DNA of 64,000 bases, taken from Pseudonocardia autotrophica (GTDB lineage: Bacteria > Actinomycetota > Actinomycetes > Mycobacteriales > Pseudonocardiaceae). The DNA is taken from the NCBI RefSeq assembly GCF_000717175.1, contig NZ_JNYD01000038.1:5533-69532 (forward strand), read 5' to 3'. The notes under the pieces are model-generated. The model had not been told where the DNA came from and made no database searches. It saw only the letters and a program-made list of their open reading frames with translations. Both the position numbers and the translations under genes were made by a program. This document shows, one piece after another, positions 1 through 8,144 of the stretch (position 1 is its first letter; each line of letters opens with the position of its first letter).

Positions 1-558
1 CAGCGCACCCGGCCCGTTGGCCGTCGCGTGGACGAGATCGGTCCGCAGGACCGGCATGCCCAGCGGGCGCAGGAAGTGCTCCATCAGCTCGGTGACGGCG
101 AGGGCGTCGCCGACCGAGAGCGCCTCGTCGTCCCCGGTGCGGTGCCGGGCCCACACGTCGACGAACAGGTCGACGGCCCGCTGCCCGCGCAGCAGGGGGA
201 CGAGCGGCGTCTCCGCGGCGAGCGCGTGAAGGGCGCGCACGGCGGACTCGAAGCCGGCCGCGGAGTGCGGGCCGTCGCCCAGCATCGCCTCGAGCAGCTC
301 CTCGTAGGCGATCGCGAAGCGCGACCCGACCGCCCGCGGCACCCGCCGGTCGCGCGGCGGCGGCGCCCACAGGCCGATCCGCTGCACCGCCGTCACGTTG
401 TCCGGCACGGTGAAGACGGCGGGCTCGCGCCCCGACCCGGACAGGGCGACGACCTCGAACGAGACCTCCGGCAGGCCGCGGATCAGCTGCTCGCACCAGC
501 CGCTCACGCCGCCGGACTGGATCGGGTAGGTGCCTTCGGTGACGAGGGAGACCTTCAT
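1..558 (-). CDS. PelF-like glycosyltransferase, N-terminal part (runs off window)
   Basis: This is the first 186 codons of a gene that continues past the left edge. The N-terminus reads MKVSLVTEGTYPIQSGGVSG, followed by a motif ending HATANGPGAL near residue 180. Both match the DUF3492/PelF branch of GT4 glycosyltransferases, cytosolic enzymes that polymerise exopolysaccharide from a UDP-sugar. The catalytic GT-B C-terminal half is outside the window. The ATG overlaps the stop of the upstream PelA-like gene (ATGA at 555-558), so the two are probably translationally coupled. Family assignment is firm; the exact sugar donor is inferred from Pel systems only. Confidence 0.8.
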   Translation of the reverse strand, partial: MKVSLVTEGTYPIQSGGVSGWCEQLIRGLPEVSFEVVALSGSGREPAVFTVPDNVTAVQRIGLWAPPPRDRRVPRAVGSRFAIAYEELLEAMLGDGPHSAAGFESAVRALHALAAETPLVPLLRGQRAVDLFVDVWARHRTGDDEALSVGDALAVTELMEHFLRPLGMPVLRTDLVHATANGPGAL

Positions 559-2573
559 CGCTGTTCCTCGGTCGTGGTGGGCAGGGTGAGGGTCCGGGGG
601 CCGTCCACGGCGAACCAGCCGGAGCGGACCGTGCCGTAGGCGTCGCCGAACTCCCCGGCGCCCTCGACGCGGGTGCCGGGCGGGGCGGTCAGCGGCACGT
701 CCACGTGGCCGTCCGTGGTCACGTGGACCACGCCGTCGACCACGTAGGCGTCGACGCGGCCCTCGCCGACGGCGCGGGCGAAGGCCGCCCGGCCGTTCAG
801 CACGTCCCGGGTCGCGGTCATCGTCGGGACCAGCAGCGGCCGGTCCTCGGTGAACAGCGCGCGGTAGTCGCCGAGGACGCGCTCGAGGATCGGGTAGAGC
901 GTGCGGTCCTCGGTGAGCTGCGGCTGGTGGACGTAGTGCGGGCGCGGGTCGTTGGCCATGGCGTGCCGCAGCGCGAGGTCGGCCTCGGCCGGCACCACGA
1001 CGTCCCGGAACCCGGTGACGGGGTCGGCCGGGGTGATGCAGCTGCCGTCGGCCTCGCAGGTCCCGTCGCCGCCGTCGGCCAGGGAGGTGGAGATGAAGTT
1101 GTACTGGTCGACGGTCTCGGCCTCGGTGGCCGTGTTGAAGTCCAGGTTGATCGGGTGCCGCGGCACGGTGTTCGCGCCGCCGACCATCCGCTGGTCCGGC
1201 TCCGACGAGGCGTCGGAGGCCAGGGTGAGGACGCCGGTGCCGTCGAGCGCGTCGGCGAGGTTCGGGTTGTCCTCCGGCATGCGCGGCGGCTTCGCGAGCC
1301 CGCCGTGCTCGCCGGTGACCAGCTCGGCCTCGTCGATCGGCAGGCCGTGCCGCCGGGCGAAGTCGATGTTGAGCCGGATCTCGTCGGCGATCGTGCGCTC
1401 GCCGACGAACCGGGTCCAGCCGAACAGCGGCACCTCGTCGCACTCCCACGGGGTGACGGAGAAGTCCCGGATGCACCCGAGGTACAGGTGCGACCAGGTG
1501 TGGTTGATCCAGCCGAACTCGCCCTTGGCGGCGACGAGCGCGTCGGTGAGCGGGTCCGCGGCGCCGGGGGCGGCCGCGACGCTGCCGCTGCCGTTGTAGG
1601 CCATGTCCATGCGGAAGCCGTGCCGGCGCTGCCAGTCCACGGCGAAGGCGACGTCGTCGGCGGTCATCCGGATCAGTGGGCGCGGGCCGACCTCCGGCGG
1701 GCAGTCCGAGCCGGCGGTGCAGTTCGCCTCGGGGACCCAGCGCGCGTTGGGCATCAGCACGTCGTCGATGTGCACCGCGAACCAGGCCCGCTCGAGACCG
1801 AGGTGCACGCCGCGGGTGAGCCACCGGACCATGCCCGGCGCGAGCACCTGGAACTGGGAGGAGTCCGCCCCGTAGCCGACGGTCAGGACCAGCTCCTCGC
1901 GGCCGCCGTCGCTGCGGATCCCCGCCACGGTGAGCCCGCGCGGGGCGCCGGGCGCGTCGACGGTGACCAGCGGCCGGACGCCCGGGAGCGACCGGGCCGC
2001 CTCGGCCCAGCTGTCCGGGTGCGGGCTCGGGTCCTCGAACGGGACGGGACCGCGGGCGTAGCCGAACTCGGCGCCGAGGGCGTCGGCACCGATCCGGCCG
2101 GACAGGCCGTCGAGCGCACCGCGGAAGGCCGGCTCGTCGGTGCCGGCGGCCGGACCGCCCGCCGCGAGCGCGGAGATCTGCCGGACGTCGAAGCGGCGCT
2201 CGAAGGCGTGCAGCGCGGCGAGCTCCGCCGCGGACAGCTCCTTCGGTGCGGGGCCGGGCAGCACGACGCCCTGGAACTTGGCGCGCGCCCGGCCGTCGGC
2301 CCGGTCGGCCAGGAAGGCCGCGTCGATCCGCGGGCGTGCGGGATCGGCCAGGTCGACGACCTGCACCGGCACGCCGGTGGTGTCGAGCGCGTCGTGGAAG
2401 GCCTCGACCTCCCGCGACCCGTTCGTGACGACGAGGACCTGCAGGTCGATCCGGGCGCCGGCGGCCGGAGGCCGTGCGGAGGCCGGGCCCGTGCCCGCGA
2501 GCAGCAGGGCGGTCACGAGCAGCACGACGGAGGCGGCGAGGCCGAGCGGCCGCCGCGTCACTGCGAGGAACAC
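555..2573 (-). CDS. Secreted PelA-like polysaccharide deacetylase
   Basis: This 672-residue protein begins at GTG with a hydrophobic export segment (about residues 12-33). Residues 40-260 look like an alpha/beta domain. From about residue 265 there is a deacetylase-like domain: HIDDV at 268-272 (candidate catalytic and metal Asp pair), NHTWSH at 357-362 (HxxxH metal-binding pattern) and GEHGG near 421. This layout resembles the deacetylase part of PelA, which trims N-acetyl groups from exported Pel polysaccharide. It lies 4 bp downstream of an epimerase gene and overlaps the PelF-like gene, so the three form one operon. The assignment rests on motifs and context; a generic NodB-like deacetylase is the alternative. 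Confidence 0.6.
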   Translation of the reverse strand: MFLAVTRRPLGLAASVVLLVTALLLAGTGPASARPPAAGARIDLQVLVVTNGSREVEAFHDALDTTGVPVQVVDLADPARPRIDAAFLADRADGRARAKFQGVVLPGPAPKELSAAELAALHAFERRFDVRQISALAAGGPAAGTDEPAFRGALDGLSGRIGADALGAEFGYARGPVPFEDPSPHPDSWAEAARSLPGVRPLVTVDAPGAPRGLTVAGIRSDGGREELVLTVGYGADSSQFQVLAPGMVRWLTRGVHLGLERAWFAVHIDDVLMPNARWVPEANCTAGSDCPPEVGPRPLIRMTADDVAFAVDWQRRHGFRMDMAYNGSGSVAAAPGAADPLTDALVAAKGEFGWINHTWSHLYLGCIRDFSVTPWECDEVPLFGWTRFVGERTIADEIRLNIDFARRHGLPIDEAELVTGEHGGLAKPPRMPEDNPNLADALDGTGVLTLASDASSEPDQRMVGGANTVPRHPINLDFNTATEAETVDQYNFISTSLADGGDGTCEADGSCITPADPVTGFRDVVVPAEADLALRHAMANDPRPHYVHQPQLTEDRTLYPILERVLGDYRALFTEDRPLLVPTMTATRDVLNGRAAFARAVGEGRVDAYVVDGVVHVTTDGHVDVPLTAPPGTRVEGAGEFGDAYGTVRSGWFAVDGPRTLTLPTTTEEQR

Positions 2574-2577
2574 CGGT

Positions 2578-3534
2578 CTACAGGCTCCGCATCCAGTCGA
2601 GGGTGCGGCGCAGGCCCTCCTCGAGGGCCGTCGGCTCCGGCAGGCCGAGATCGCGCCGGGCCTCCCGGACGTCGAGGCAGCTGCGCTGGACCTCGCCGGC
2701 GCGGGTCGGGGCGAGGACCGGCTCGGCGAGCGCGGGGTCCGCGCCCGCGGCGCGAGCGACCGTCGCGATCAGCTCGCGGATGCTCACCTCGCGCCCGGTG
2801 CCGACGTTGTAGACCGGCCGCAGCGGGCCCTCGGCCTCGGCCGCGGCCAGGTTGGCGCGGGCGACGTCGCCGACGTAGACGAAGTCGCGGGTCTGCGAGC
2901 CGTCGCCGAAGACCGTCGGACGCGTGCCGGCAAGGACCGCGTCGCAGAAGATCGCGATCACGCCCGCGTCGCCCTTCGGGTCCTGGCGCTCGCCGTAGAC
3001 GTTGCCGTACCGCAGCGTCACGACGTCGAGGCCCTTGGCGCGGCGGAACCAGTCGGCGTAGGTCTCGACGGTGCGCTTGCTCAGCCCGTAGGCGGACAGC
3101 GGCTCGGTCGGGGCGGTCTCGGGCGTCGGCACCGGGGCGTCGGGGCCGTAGATGGCGCCGCCGGTCGAGGTGTTGACCACCCGCCGGGCGCCGGCCGCGT
3201 GGGCGGCGGAGAAGACGTTGACCGAGCCGACGACGTTGCGCCAGGCGTCCTCGGCCGGATCGGCCATGGAGGCCCGCACGTCGATCTGGGCGGCGAGGTG
3301 GAACACGACCTCGGGCCCGAAGGCCACCATCCTCCGGTGCAGCGCGTCGGCGTCCCGGATGTCGATCTCGGCGAGCTCGGCGCTCGCGCCGGGGCCCTTC
3401 AGGTTCTCCAGGCGCCCCCGGCTCAGGTCGTCGACGACGAGGACCTCGGCGCCCCCCGACGCCAGGCGCTCCACGATCGACGAGCCGATGAAGCCGGCTC
3501 CACCCACCACCACTGCACGCGTACTCGCGGCCAC
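2578..3534 (-). CDS. NAD-dependent epimerase/dehydratase (UDP-sugar 4-epimerase type)
   Basis: This 318-residue protein is an extended short-chain dehydrogenase with the NAD-binding motif GGAGFIGSS near residue 11 and the catalytic Y-x3-K in SAYGLSKR. The C-terminal half (NVGTGREVSIREL and following) is typical of GalE-like enzymes. It probably interconverts UDP-Glc/UDP-Gal or UDP-GlcNAc/UDP-GalNAc in the cytosol. Position as first gene of the operon, 4 bp before the PelA-like gene, suggests it supplies sugar nucleotide to the PelF-like polymerase, as PelX does in some pel loci. The start is GTG at 3534. Substrate is inferred from context. Confidence 0.8.
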   Translation of the reverse strand: MAASTRAVVVGGAGFIGSSIVERLASGGAEVLVVDDLSRGRLENLKGPGASAELAEIDIRDADALHRRMVAFGPEVVFHLAAQIDVRASMADPAEDAWRNVVGSVNVFSAAHAAGARRVVNTSTGGAIYGPDAPVPTPETAPTEPLSAYGLSKRTVETYADWFRRAKGLDVVTLRYGNVYGERQDPKGDAGVIAIFCDAVLAGTRPTVFGDGSQTRDFVYVGDVARANLAAAEAEGPLRPVYNVGTGREVSIRELIATVARAAGADPALAEPVLAPTRAGEVQRSCLDVREARRDLGLPEPTALEEGLRRTLDWMRSL

Positions 3535-3767
3535 GAATCCCCCCGGGTCGCTCGGTTCGGCTGTCCGGTATGTGCAGTTTCAACCGGTTCAGCCCTCTGA
3601 ATCCCCATCGGACGGTAAGCGGGCTCTGTTACGACTCCTGGGCGGAGTGAGGCTGTACGGAGGTGTGCGGATACGCCGTTCGGTCCAGGACGCGGCCGAG
3701 CGGAGTCAGAAGGAAGGGCCGTAAGGGTGAGGCAGAACACGCACTCGGCGCACGGTCGCGCGGAGGC

Positions 3768-4253
3768 TCACTGCTGGGCGACGAGCACCCAGGTCGCGCG
3801 CGCGGGGTAGTCCAGCTCGCCGGTGTCCGGGTTGGCGACGGGTGCGGCGCCGAGCAGCTGCACCTGGGCCGTACCGAGCACGTCGCCCGGCTCGGGCAGC
3901 GTGAGCGTGTAGCTGGTCCGTGCGTTCGGGGCGAAGACGGGACTGCGACCGTCCGTGCGCTGCCCGTCCGGGCCCGTGTACGAGAACACCACCGACCAGG
4001 GCGCCTCGGAGACCTCCTCCGGCACGGTCACCTCGACGGGCGTCCCTGCCGGGACGGCGAGCCGCGCCTGGGCGGCCTCGTCGTTGCTGCAGTCCTTCAT
4101 CTTGAGGTCGCAGAACTGCGCGGGCCCGCTCGACTGCGTGGCCGCACCCGCGGCCCACGTGACCTGCGGCTTCTCGTCGCTCCCGCATCCGGCCAGCACG
4201 ACGGCGGTGGTCAGCGTGAGGGCGGCGAGCAGGCTCCGGCGGGTCCGGGACAC
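3768..4253 (-). CDS. DUF2771 family lipoprotein
   Basis: This 161-residue protein has a classical lipoprotein signal: Arg-rich N-terminus, hydrophobic core and the lipobox LAGC ending at about residue 23, after which the mature protein would be anchored outside the membrane. The rest is compact and beta-rich, with one Cys pair (about residues 48 and 55) that could form a disulfide. The pattern matches actinobacterial DUF2771 proteins, whose function is unknown. It lies 9 bp downstream of the MFS gene on the same strand and is probably co-transcribed with it. Confidence 0.75.
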   Translation of the reverse strand: MSRTRRSLLAALTLTTAVVLAGCGSDEKPQVTWAAGAATQSSGPAQFCDLKMKDCSNDEAAQARLAVPAGTPVEVTVPEEVSEAPWSVVFSYTGPDGQRTDGRSPVFAPNARTSYTLTLPEPGDVLGTAQVQLLGAAPVANPDTGELDYPARATWVLVAQQ

Positions 4254-4262
4254 GCCACCAGC

Positions 4263-6014
4263 CTACGGAGCGCCGGACGCGGCCTCCGACGGGGCGGGCC
4301 TGCGCTCGGGCAGCGGCTCCTTCAGACCCAGGCCCGGGACCAGCGTCCTCCCCCGCCACACGAGCGCCGTCTGGATCCCGACGACGGCGACCACCGCGGC
4401 CACCACGGCGAACCCCAGCCGGAACCCGCTGTGCGGGAGCAGCACGCCGAGCGCGCCGCCGGACACCCAGGCCAGCTGCAGCACGGTCTCGGAGCGGCCG
4501 AACGCCGACGCCCGGGACTCCTCGGGCAGGTCGCGCTGGATCACCGCGTCGAGGCAGACCTTCGCCAGCGCGCTCCCGGTCGCGGCGACCAGGCCCACGA
4601 TCGCGGCCGTGAGGATGCCGGGCAGCACGGCGGCCACCGCGGCCGCGGCGCAGGCGGCCGACACGCAGCCGATGACCATCGCCTCGGCCCGCCCGAAGTG
4701 GATGCGCGAGCCCACGCCGTTGCCCAGGAAGGACCCGACGCCGGCCGCCGCGCCGATGATGCCGATCAGGTAGAGCTGCTGCGCCGCGTCGCCCTGCGCC
4801 TGCTCCTTGACGACGAACGCCACGAACAGGGTGAGGAAGCCGGTCACCACGCGGGCGGCGCCGTTGCCCCACAGCGCGACCACGACCGAGCGTCCGACGG
4901 GACGGCGGCGCGGGCGGCGGGTGCTCCGCAGCCGGGCCGGTACCTCGCCCGCGGTGACCTCGACCCAGCGCGGGATCCGGCTGCACAGCAGCGCGCCCAC
5001 CACGCCGAGCGCGGCGGTGTAGTAGAGCGCCCCGGGCGAGCCGAACAGGTAGGCGACGCCGCTGGCGATGCCGCCGAACACGGCGCCGGCGATCAGGCCG
5101 AACGTGGTCAGCCGGGAGTTCGTGGTGGCCAGGGTGATGCCCTCGGGCAGCACGCGCGGCGTGACCGCGGCCTTGAGCACGGTGAACGACTTGCTGAGCA
5201 CCATCGCGCCGAGCGCGGCGGGGTAGAGGATCCAGTTGTCGTAGTTCAGGGCCATGACCACGGCGAGCACCGCGCGGCCGAGCATGGCCACCGCCAGCGC
5301 GGCGCGCCGCCCGCGCTGCAGGCGGTCGAGCAGCGGCCCGATCACCGGTGCGACCACGGCGAACGGGGCCACGGTGATCAGCAGGTACAGCGCGACGTTG
5401 GTCTTGCTCTCCGCCGTGGCCGCGGCGAAGAAGAGGGTGTTGGCCAGCGCGACGGCCACGGCGGCGTCGACCGCGTAGTCCATCATCGAGGCGTAGGTCA
5501 GCGAGGTGAGGCCGGAGCGGTCGGCGCCGTCGGCCGTGGCCGCGCGGCGGAACGTGTTCACCGCCGCGCCCGTGAGCTGGCGGCTGCGCAGCGCGGCGAC
5601 CCGGGTGACCGTGAGCTTCTTCGGCATCCGGGGCGGGGGCGGGGCCTGCTCCCCGGGCTGCTCCGGGCCGGGGTCGGGCGGGGGCGCGGCACCGTGCCCG
5701 GTGCCGGGCGGGGGCGCGGCACCGTGCCCGGTGCCGGGCGCGCGGGTGGGTGCGGGGTCGTCGGCCGGGGCCTGCTCGATCCACTCGGCGAACCGGGTCG
5801 GCCCCTCGGGCTCGCGGCGGTACTCGGTGGGGTCGTAGTCCGGGTCGTCGTGCCACGGGTAGCGGCGGCGGACGGTCGGGACGTAGGGCGGCGGTTCCGG
5901 TCGCGGCGTCTCGGGCGCCGGCTCCGGCTCGGGACGCTGGTGGGGCGCGCCGTCGGCGGTGGCCCAGCGCCGCGCGCGCCCGCCCCACCAACCGGTCCGG
6001 TGATCGCGCGCCAT
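4263..6014 (-). CDS. MFS-type membrane transporter with disordered N-terminal extension
   Basis: About 583 residues. The first 170 are hydrophilic, rich in Pro, Arg and acidic residues, and include two copies of GTGHGAAPPP; the remainder has about a dozen hydrophobic segments (for example VAVALANTLFFAAA and LYLLITVAPFAVVAPVIG) consistent with a major facilitator permease. An actinobacterial MFS gene beside a DUF2771 lipoprotein is a recurring pairing. No substrate can be read from the sequence. The ATG at 6014 (MARDHRTGWW) is preferred over an upstream start at 6074 because it avoids overlap with the upstream gene. Confidence 0.75.
   Translation of the reverse strand: MARDHRTGWWGGRARRWATADGAPHQRPEPEPAPETPRPEPPPYVPTVRRRYPWHDDPDYDPTEYRREPEGPTRFAEWIEQAPADDPAPTRAPGTGHGAAPPPGTGHGAAPPPDPGPEQPGEQAPPPPRMPKKLTVTRVAALRSRQLTGAAVNTFRRAATADGADRSGLTSLTYASMMDYAVDAAVAVALANTLFFAAATAESKTNVALYLLITVAPFAVVAPVIGPLLDRLQRGRRAALAVAMLGRAVLAVVMALNYDNWILYPAALGAMVLSKSFTVLKAAVTPRVLPEGITLATTNSRLTTFGLIAGAVFGGIASGVAYLFGSPGALYYTAALGVVGALLCSRIPRWVEVTAGEVPARLRSTRRPRRRPVGRSVVVALWGNGAARVVTGFLTLFVAFVVKEQAQGDAAQQLYLIGIIGAAAGVGSFLGNGVGSRIHFGRAEAMVIGCVSAACAAAAVAAVLPGILTAAIVGLVAATGSALAKVCLDAVIQRDLPEESRASAFGRSETVLQLAWVSGGALGVLLPHSGFRLGFAVVAAVVAVVGIQTALVWRGRTLVPGLGLKEPLPERRPAPSEAASGAP
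5677..5736. repeat. 30-bp tandem duplication inside the MFS gene
   Basis: Two adjacent identical 30-bp units (5677-5706 and 5707-5736) encode the repeated decapeptide GTGHGAAPPP in the cytosolic N-terminal tail of the MFS protein. The unit is a multiple of three, so copy number could change without breaking the frame. Confidence 0.85.
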
Positions 6015-6075
6015 GCCCTCATTCTGCCCGGCGGACCGGGCCGGCGCGGCCCTCCGCTGCGGTGATCGCGTCACG

Positions 6076-6870
6076 TCACCCGGGTAGCCGGACGCGGAAC
6101 GCGGCGGGCCAGAGCTTGCCCGTGAGGAGGTACTCGTCGCCGCTCAGGTGGGCGATGCCGTTGAGCACGTCCGTCTCCGCCCGGCGGGCCGGGTCGAGCA
6201 GCCCGGACGCGTCGACGACGGCCGTCACGGCGCCCGTCGCCGGGTCGATGCGGACGACCCGGTCGGTACGCCACACGTTCGCCCACACCGCGCCGCCGAC
6301 GCACTCCAGCTCGTTGAGCTCCGTGACGGGGGCGCCGTCGAGCGTGACCGCGACCGAACCTGTCTCGGCGAAGGTCGCGGGGTCGTGGAAGCGCAGGCGG
6401 TCGGTGCCGTCGGAGCGGACGAGCCGGCCCGGTTCGGCGCAGAGGCCCCAGCCCTCGCCCCCGACCGGGACCTGCCGCCGCAGCGTGAAGGTGGCCCGGT
6501 CCCACTCCAGCGCCACCCCGTCCTGCCAGGTCAGCTGCCAGATCGACGGTCCGACGACGGTGATCCCCTCGCCGAACAGGCTGCCGGGCAGCGGGACGGC
6601 CCGGCGCACGGCGCCGGTGGCGGCGTCGAGCTCGCGGAGCTGGGAGTGGCCGGCCAGGCCGGTGCCCTCGTAGAGCGTTCCCGGGTCGTCGGGGGAGAGC
6701 TCCAGGCCCTGGGTGAAGGCGGTCGGGTCGTGCGGCACCTCGGCGAGTACGACCGGGCGGACGGCCGCGGCGGAGCCGAGCGCCTCGGGCGGGGTCGCGG
6801 CGGCGCAGGCGGCCACGCCCGCCGTCACGGCGGTGACCGCCGCGACCAGTCCCAGCAGCACCCGTCGCAT
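6076..6870 (-). CDS. Secreted glutaminyl-peptide cyclotransferase family protein
   Basis: 264 residues. The N-terminus (MRRVLLGLVAAVTAVTAGVA, then ACAAATP) is an export signal with a possible lipobox Cys. The remainder has features of the plant/bacterial-type glutamine cyclotransferase beta-propeller: PTAFTQGLEL, LYEGTGLAGHSQLREL, GEGITVVG, WGLC, LNELE, VWANVW and VLNGIA. The family converts N-terminal Gln to pyroglutamate. The enzyme should act outside the membrane. Longer open frames upstream overlap the divergent DUF3027 gene and are rejected. A CAGGAT hexamer on the minus strand lies 8 nt before the ATG, so the transcript may be leaderless. Confidence 0.8.
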   Translation of the reverse strand: MRRVLLGLVAAVTAVTAGVAACAAATPPEALGSAAAVRPVVLAEVPHDPTAFTQGLELSPDDPGTLYEGTGLAGHSQLRELDAATGAVRRAVPLPGSLFGEGITVVGPSIWQLTWQDGVALEWDRATFTLRRQVPVGGEGWGLCAEPGRLVRSDGTDRLRFHDPATFAETGSVAVTLDGAPVTELNELECVGGAVWANVWRTDRVVRIDPATGAVTAVVDASGLLDPARRAETDVLNGIAHLSGDEYLLTGKLWPAAFRVRLPG

Positions 6871-6878
6871 CGCCCGAG

Positions 6879-6884
6879 ATCCTG
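6879..6884 (-). promoter_or_regulatory. Candidate -10 for the cyclotransferase gene
   Basis: CAGGAT on the minus strand ends 8 nt before the ATG at 6870. The spacing suggests a start at or next to the initiation codon. No clear -35 was picked. Confidence 0.35.
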
Positions 6885-6929
6885 CCGCACGGTGCAGGGA
6901 CGGCGCTCCGACGCGCCCGGCCCGGGTGG

Positions 6930-6935
6930 CACAAT
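6930..6935 (+). promoter_or_regulatory. Candidate -10 (CACAAT) for the DUF3027 gene
   Basis: CACAAT ends 7 nt before the ATG at 6943, with no ribosome-binding site between them, consistent with a leaderless mRNA. Confidence 0.45.
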
Positions 6936-6942
6936 CGACCCG

Positions 6943-8124
6943 ATGAGCGCGATCACCGGGATCGACCCCGAGACCAGCCCCGCGGACGCCCCCGCCGTGC
7001 CCGGCCCGCTGGCCGGGGCAGTCGAGCGCGCCCGCACCGCCGCCGTCGAGGAGGCCTCGGCGGACATCGGCGAGCACGCCGGTGCGGCGGCGGTCGGCGA
7101 GTACCTCGGGTACGTGGTCGAGGACGAGGTCTCGGTGAGCCACCACTTCGCCGCCGACCTCGCCGGCTACCACGGCTGGCACTGGTCGGTCACGCTCGCC
7201 GCCCTCGCGGACGGGCCGGTGACCGTCAGCGAGGTCGTGCTGCTCCCGGGCGACGAGGCGATGGTCGCGCCGGCCTGGGTGCCGTGGCAGGAGCGGGTCC
7301 GCCCCGGCGACCTCGGTCCCGGCGACCTGCTGCCGACCGAGCCGGAGGACTCCCGGCTCGTCCCCGCCTACGTGCAGTCGGACGACCCGGCCGTCGAGGA
7401 GGTCGCGGTCGAGATCGGGCTCGGCCGCACCCGCGTGCTCAGCCGGGAGGGCCGGCTCGAGGCCGCCGAGCGCTGGCGGGACGTCCGCGGCCCGGGCTCC
7501 GACATGGCCCGCGCGGCCACCGAGGTGTGCGCGACCTGCGGTTTCTTCACCCCGCTCGCCGGGTCGCTGCGCGCCGGGTTCGGGGCGTGCGCCAACGAGT
7601 ACTCGCCGGCCGACGGCTCGGTCGTCTCCGTGGAGTTCGGGTGCGGCGCGCACTCGGAGCTGAAGGTGGAGCAGGGCTCGCCGGTCCACGTCTCCGCGCT
7701 GGTCTACGACGACGGGGTGGACCTGGAGCGGATCTCCACTGGCACCGCGGCGCCGGCGGAGGCGGAGGCCGAGCCGGCCGCCGATGCACCGGCCGAGGCG
7801 CCCGCCACGGAGGCCGCGACCGCCGAGGCCGCCGACACCGGGGTGGTCGTGGAGGAGGAGACGCCGCAGGAGGCCGTCTCGCCCGCGGCCGCAGACGCGC
7901 CCGCCGCGGTCGCCGACGCCGCCGAGGCACCCGCCGCCACCGCCGCCGTGACCGACACGGACGAGGCGGTGGAGGAGGTCGCGGCGCCGGACGAGGTGGT
8001 CGGGGCCGCTGGTGAGGCCGCCACCGCCGAGACCGCTGCCGACACCGCCGCCGCCGACACCGCCGACACCGCCGAGGCCGCGTCCCCCGCGTCCCCCGGG
8101 TCCGACGAGGGCGTGACCTCCTGA
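6943..8124 (+). CDS. DUF3027 domain protein with Ala/Glu-rich tail
   Basis: 393 residues. Residues 20-250 match the actinobacterial DUF3027 family: GEYLGYVVEDE, HHFAADLAGYHGWHWSVT, WVPWQERVRPGDLGPGDLLP, and a Cys-rich segment C196-x2-C199 followed by two further Cys near 219 and 236 that could bind metal. From about residue 260 onward the protein is a low-complexity Ala/Glu/Thr/Asp tail and probably disordered. Function is unknown. It starts 72 bp from the divergent cyclotransferase gene and is followed after 20 bp by the large sacsin-like gene. Confidence 0.8.
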   Translation: MSAITGIDPETSPADAPAVPGPLAGAVERARTAAVEEASADIGEHAGAAAVGEYLGYVVEDEVSVSHHFAADLAGYHGWHWSVTLAALADGPVTVSEVVLLPGDEAMVAPAWVPWQERVRPGDLGPGDLLPTEPEDSRLVPAYVQSDDPAVEEVAVEIGLGRTRVLSREGRLEAAERWRDVRGPGSDMARAATEVCATCGFFTPLAGSLRAGFGACANEYSPADGSVVSVEFGCGAHSELKVEQGSPVHVSALVYDDGVDLERISTGTAAPAEAEAEPAADAPAEAPATEAATAEAADTGVVVEEETPQEAVSPAAADAPAAVADAAEAPAATAAVTDTDEAVEEVAAPDEVVGAAGEAATAETAADTAAADTADTAEAASPASPGSDEGVTS

Positions 8125-8144
8125 TCGAGGCCCCCGCGGATCTC

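Noticed and set aside
705..3176. An 823-codon plus-strand open frame
   Set aside because: It is antisense to the PelA-like and epimerase genes, and its Arg/Val/Gly-rich composition shows no domain.
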